From positions 1 through 64,000 of the forward strand of contig NZ_CAKAKB010000004.1 of NCBI RefSeq assembly GCF_916618755.1: a stretch of DNA of 64,000 bases. The letters run 5' to 3'. The DNA comes from Actinotalea sp. Marseille-Q4924. GTDB taxonomy: Bacteria; Actinomycetota; Actinomycetes; Actinomycetales; Cellulomonadaceae. Under the pieces are notes generated by a model that worked only from the letters and a program-made list of their open reading frames with translations, had not been told where the DNA came from and ran no database searches. Within the stretch, counting starts at the first letter, position 1. Every line of letters starts with the position of its first letter. Made by a program: the position numbers and the translations under genes. Of the stretch, positions 59,398-64,000 are shown piece after piece.

Positions 59398-60810
59398 ATG
59401 AACCTGCTCGACCGCCGCCGCACCGTGGCGCCCCCCGGCTACAACCGGTGGCTCGTCCCGCCCGCCGCGCTCGCCGTGCACCTGTCCATCGGCCAGATCT
59501 ACGCGTTCAGCGTGCTCAAGGAGGCGCTGATCGACCGGTTCGACGCGAGCCACACCCAGGTCGCGATCATCTTCTCGATCGCGATCGTCATGCTCGGGCT
59601 CTCCGCGGCCTTCGGCGGGAAGTGGATGGAGCGCAACGGGCCGCGCAAGGCCATGGCGCTCTCGGCGACCTTCTGGGTGTCGGGCTTCCTCATCGGGTCG
59701 CTGGGCATCGAGCTGGGCTCGCTGTGGATCGTCTACCTCGGGTACGGGTTCATCGGCGGCATCGGCCTCGGCATCGGCTACATCTCGCCGGTCAGCACGC
59801 TCATCAAGTGGTTCCCGGACCGGCCGGGCCTCGCGACCGGCCTGGCGATCATGGGCTTCGGCGGCGGCGCGATGGTCGCCGGACCGCTCACCAACGCGCT
59901 CCTCGGCAGCTACGCGGACACCCCGGCCGACGCGCTCGTGCCGACGCTCCTGACGCTCGCGGCGATCTACGCGGTGCTCATGACGGCCGGTGCCGCCGTC
60001 ATCCGCGTGCCCGCGCCGGGCTGGCGTCCGGAAGGCTGGACGCCCTCGCCCAGGAAGAACGCCATGCAGACGCACGCGGACGTGCGGGTCTCCCGGGCCG
60101 TCCGCACGCCGCAGTTCTACCTCCTGTGGGTCGTGCTGTTCACGAACGTCACCGCGGGCATCGGCATCCTCGAGCAGGCCTCGCCGATGATCCAGGACTT
60201 CTTCTCCAGCGTGACCCCGGCCACCGCGGCCGGGTTCGTCGGGCTGCTGTCGCTGGCGAACATGGCCGGGCGCTTCGTGTGGTCGTCGACGTCGGACGTC
60301 GTCGGCCGCAAGCGCATCTACGTCATGTACCTCGGCGTGGGTGCGGTCCTCTACGGGACGCTCGCCTCCGTGGCGGGCAACGCCGTCGGGCTGTTCGTGG
60401 TCGTCGCGTTCCTCATCGTCAGCTTCTACGGGGGCGGCTTCGCGACCGTCCCGGCCTACCTCAAGGACCTCTTCGGCTCCCTCGAGGTCGGCGCCATCCA
60501 CGGCCGCCTGCTCACCGCGTGGTCCGCCGCCGGCATCGCCGGACCGCTCATCGTCAACGGCTTCGCGGACGCCCGCGCGGCACGGGGGATCGAGGGCGCC
60601 GCGCTGTACACCCCGTCGCTCATCACCATGACGGCGGTGCTCGTCGTCGGCTTCGCCGCCAACCTCCTCATCCGCCCCGTCCACGAGCGGCACCACGAGC
60701 CGGTGCTCACCGCCGCTGCGCAGGCCCTGTCGCCCGAGCCGGTGACGCTGCCCGCTCCCGTCCCGTCCACCGACGAGCGTCCGCTCGCCCCTGCCACCAA
60801 GGAGTCCTGA
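59398..60810 (+). CDS. OFA-family MFS transporter (organic acid carrier)
   Basis: A 470-residue MFS protein of the oxalate/formate antiporter (OFA) family with 12 helices: LAVHLSIGQIYAFSVLKEAL, AFGGKWMERNGPRKAMALSA (motif A), FIGGIGLGIGYISPVSTLIK and MSLANMAGRF-like SLANMAGRFVWSSTSDVVGR. It probably moves a small carboxylate such as formate, oxalate, pyruvate or lactate. ATG 59398 follows GGAAGGACC. It is one base before its small partner gene and divergent from acsA. Confidence 0.9.
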   Translation: MNLLDRRRTVAPPGYNRWLVPPAALAVHLSIGQIYAFSVLKEALIDRFDASHTQVAIIFSIAIVMLGLSAAFGGKWMERNGPRKAMALSATFWVSGFLIGSLGIELGSLWIVYLGYGFIGGIGLGIGYISPVSTLIKWFPDRPGLATGLAIMGFGGGAMVAGPLTNALLGSYADTPADALVPTLLTLAAIYAVLMTAGAAVIRVPAPGWRPEGWTPSPRKNAMQTHADVRVSRAVRTPQFYLLWVVLFTNVTAGIGILEQASPMIQDFFSSVTPATAAGFVGLLSLANMAGRFVWSSTSDVVGRKRIYVMYLGVGAVLYGTLASVAGNAVGLFVVVAFLIVSFYGGGFATVPAYLKDLFGSLEVGAIHGRLLTAWSAAGIAGPLIVNGFADARAARGIEGAALYTPSLITMTAVLVVGFAANLLIRPVHERHHEPVLTAAAQALSPEPVTLPAPVPSTDERPLAPATKES

Positions 60811-60811
60811 C

Positions 60812-60997
60812 ATGGCCGTGCTCGAGACCTCCACCGACGACGTCGCCCTCGCCACCGAGGTCCGCCCGGCCGACCCGCCGGCCGATCCGGGCGCCACGAT
60901 CCGCGTCGCCGCCATCGCGCTGTGGGGCGTCGTCGGGAGCCTGCTCGGCTACGGGGTGCTCCAGACGGTCCTCAAGGCCTCCGCGCTGTTCGCCTGA
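60812..60997 (+). CDS. MFS transporter small subunit
   Basis: A 61-residue protein: a polar N-terminal half, then one membrane helix (RVAAIALWGVVGSLLGYGVL). It begins one base after the OFA carrier stop (AAGGAGTCCTGACATG), so it is translationally linked. It matches the short single-helix partner often found directly after OFA-type carriers, whose job is not established. Confidence 0.8.
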   Translation: MAVLETSTDDVALATEVRPADPPADPGATIRVAAIALWGVVGSLLGYGVLQTVLKASALFA

Positions 60998-61097
60998 CGC
61001 CGTGCGACGCCTGCCCGTCGGCGTCGTGCCGGGGCGCCGGCACACCCGGTCCGGCCACGAGGAATGGTGGCCGGACCGGCGCTGTTGGTCGCCTGAC

Positions 61098-62222
61098 GTG
61101 ACACCGCACCTCTTCCAGCCGCTGACGCTGCGCGGCACCACCGCCCGCAACCGCGCCTGGCTCGCGCCCATGTGCCAGTACTCCTCGACCGACGGGTTCG
61201 TCGACGACTGGCACCTCGTCCACCTCGCCTCGCGGGCCGTCGGGGGGTTCGGGCTCGTCATGTCCGAGGCGACGGCGGTCGTGCCCGAGGGCCGCATCAC
61301 GCCGCACGACGCCGGCCTGTGGACCGACGAGCACGTCGAGCCGTGGGCCCGGGTCGTCCGGGCGGTGCAGGGCGCCGGGGCGCTCGCCGGCGTCCAGCTG
61401 GCGCACGCCGGCCGGAAGGCGTCGACGCACCGCCCGTGGTCGCCGGCTCGTGGCTCGGTCGACCCCGCCGACGGCGGCTGGGCGACCGTCGCGCCGTCTT
61501 CCGTCCCCTTCGACGGGCTGGCCGTCCCGCACGAGCTCTCGGCGTCCGACGTCAGCGCCATGGTGGACGCCTTCGCCGCGGCGGCGGTCCGGGCCGACCG
61601 GGCCGGCTTCGACGTGGCCGAGATCCACGCGGCGCACGGGTACCTGCTGCACCAGTTCCTCTCGCCCCTGTCCAACCACCGGACCGACGCCTACGGCGGG
61701 ACCGCCGGGAACCGGGCGCGATTCCTGCGCGAGGTCGTCACGGCCGTCCGTGACGCGTGGCCGGACCACAAGCCGCTGCTCGTGCGGCTCTCCGCGACGG
61801 ACTGGGTCGAGGGCGGGCTCACGGTCGAGGACACCGCCGCGGTCGCGGCCGACCTCGCACTGCTCGGCGCGGACCTCGTCGACGTCTCCAGCGGGGGGAA
61901 CGTGCTCGCCGACATCCCCGTGGGGCCCGGCTACCAGGTGCCGCTCGCCCACCGGGTGCGCGAGGTGAGCGGGCTGCCCGTCTCCGCCGTCGGGATGGTC
62001 CTCGACGGTCCCCAGGCCGAGCAGGTGCTGCGCGACGGCGGCGTCGACGCCGTCATGGTGGGACGCGCCGCGCTGCGCGACCCGTACTGGGTGCTGCGTG
62101 CGGCGCACGAGCTCGGCCTGCCGGCTCCCGTCGGGGTGCCTGCGCCCGTCGGGGTGCACGGCGACGCCGACGGGGGAGGGCCGTTGTGGCCCGCGCAGTA
62201 CCTGCGCGGGACGTGGGGCTGA
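61098..62222 (+). CDS. Old Yellow Enzyme (YqjM-like NADH:flavin oxidoreductase)
   Basis: A 374-residue FMN ene-reductase with a TIM barrel. LAPMCQYSSTDGFVDDWHLV (Cys and Thr-to-Met variants near FMN), QLAHAGRKAS, EIHAAHGYLLHQFLSPLSNH (His-His substrate pair) and SAVGMVLDG with VMVGRAALRDPYW (FMN phosphate site) mark the YqjM class. It reduces activated C=C bonds with NAD(P)H. Start GTG 61098; a TAG/TGA-rich 100-base gap separates it from the carrier genes. Substrate unknown. Confidence 0.92.
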   Translation: MTPHLFQPLTLRGTTARNRAWLAPMCQYSSTDGFVDDWHLVHLASRAVGGFGLVMSEATAVVPEGRITPHDAGLWTDEHVEPWARVVRAVQGAGALAGVQLAHAGRKASTHRPWSPARGSVDPADGGWATVAPSSVPFDGLAVPHELSASDVSAMVDAFAAAAVRADRAGFDVAEIHAAHGYLLHQFLSPLSNHRTDAYGGTAGNRARFLREVVTAVRDAWPDHKPLLVRLSATDWVEGGLTVEDTAAVAADLALLGADLVDVSSGGNVLADIPVGPGYQVPLAHRVREVSGLPVSAVGMVLDGPQAEQVLRDGGVDAVMVGRAALRDPYWVLRAAHELGLPAPVGVPAPVGVHGDADGGGPLWPAQYLRGTWG

Positions 62223-62262
62223 CGGGTCCTGACCGCCTGACGGGTCGTGACCGCCTGAGGGG

Positions 62263-63702
<1,440 letters not shown>

Positions 63703-63760
63703 GCGCGCCATTGTGCTACGGGCCCGGAGGTGGCCGGCGCCGCCCACCTAGGCTGGCACG

Positions 63761-64000
63761 GTGCCCGCCCCACACCCGCTGACCGGCCTCGCCATGCTCC
63801 CCGTCGGCGACGAGGTGGAGGCCGCCCGTCGCGCGTGCGAGGAGCTGCGGTGGCACCGGGCGCTGCGCCGGCAGTGGGCGGTCGCGCGCGCCGAGGCAGG
63901 GGTCCGCGCCGCCCACGCCGGCGCGGTCCTGGAGGGTGTCCGGGTGCCGCTCGAGCACGTGCGCGACCTCGCGCGCGGTGCGGGCACGGCACCCGACGGC
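63761..64000 (+). CDS. partial gene, N-terminus of an unrecognised actinobacterial protein
   Basis: The first 80 residues of a gene cut by the window end: MPAPHPLTGLAMLPVGDEVE, then AARRACEELRWHRALRRQWA and GVRAAHAGAVLEGVRVPLEH. This helical pattern with a conserved RA-x-ALEG segment resembles Fic-like/oxidoreductase-annotated actinobacterial proteins, but no catalytic motif is reached. GTG 63761 has TAGGCT six bases upstream, a clear leaderless start. It is divergent from the malic enzyme gene. Confidence 0.6.
   Translation, partial: MPAPHPLTGLAMLPVGDEVEAARRACEELRWHRALRRQWAVARAEAGVRAAHAGAVLEGVRVPLEHVRDLARGAGTAPDG

Overview
The window is very GC-rich, densely coded actinobacterial DNA with codon third positions almost always G or C. 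It reads as a chromosomal piece of a Micrococcales bacterium, most likely Cellulomonas or a close relative. Supporting signs are a mycothiol synthase (mshD), a Nudix/histidine-phosphatase MutT1, a SigK/RskA pair, several actinobacterial DUF families (DUF222-HNH, DUF1918/DUF1876, DUF2252, DUF4389, AIM24), and carbohydrate genes (sugar-binding protein, GH10 xylanase, GH65 phosphorylase/hydrolase). I saw no rRNA, tRNA, CRISPR array, insertion sequence or integrase.

Layout. 0-2.3 kb: a sugar-binding lipoprotein and a divergent GntR regulator. 2.6-8.5 kb: a self-contained cluster of an FAD oxidoreductase, a small helical protein, a large SARP-type regulator and a secreted protein of unknown function. 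Two matching direct-repeat sites tie this cluster together. 8.6-11.5 kb: a DUF4389 membrane protein with a probable frameshift, a MarR regulator divergent from a dinucleotide-binding reductase with paired operators, and an esterase. 11.5-18.1 kb: a patchy accessory stretch with remnants of a glycosyltransferase, a DUF4287 protein and a TetR regulator, plus an HNH nuclease, a PemK-like protein, DUF2252, SRPBCC, DUF2254 and DoxX-like genes. 18.2-30.7 kb: P450, two PAP2 phosphatases, a TRIC-type membrane protein, GH10, ChaB-like, an MFS exporter, a secreted lipase and GH65. 30.9-44.5 kb: AIM24, a membrane FtsH protease, a nuclease-fold protein, an ArsR/MFS pair with a triple operator repeat, GT2, an anti-sigma-like ATPase, DUF2231, a 5'-3' exonuclease, flavodoxin and an acyltransferase. 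44.5-50.6 kb: RskA/SigK, a duplicated helical lipoprotein, MsrB and a DUF222-HNH nuclease.

50.6-57.1 kb is a phosphate and housekeeping block: a candidate structured leader RNA, DUF47, PiT transporter, mutT1, ppk and mshD. 57.1-63.7 kb handles small organic acids: acetyl-CoA synthetase, an OFA-type MFS carrier with its tiny partner subunit, an Old Yellow Enzyme and an NAD-type malic enzyme. The window ends inside an unrecognised gene.

Many genes have no Shine-Dalgarno but a TANNNT-like hexamer 5-7 bases before the start codon, so leaderless transcription looks common here. The observations most worth following up are the SARP direct-repeat pair, the candidate RNA ahead of the phosphate genes, and the three-copy 14-bp repeat between the ArsR and MFS genes.
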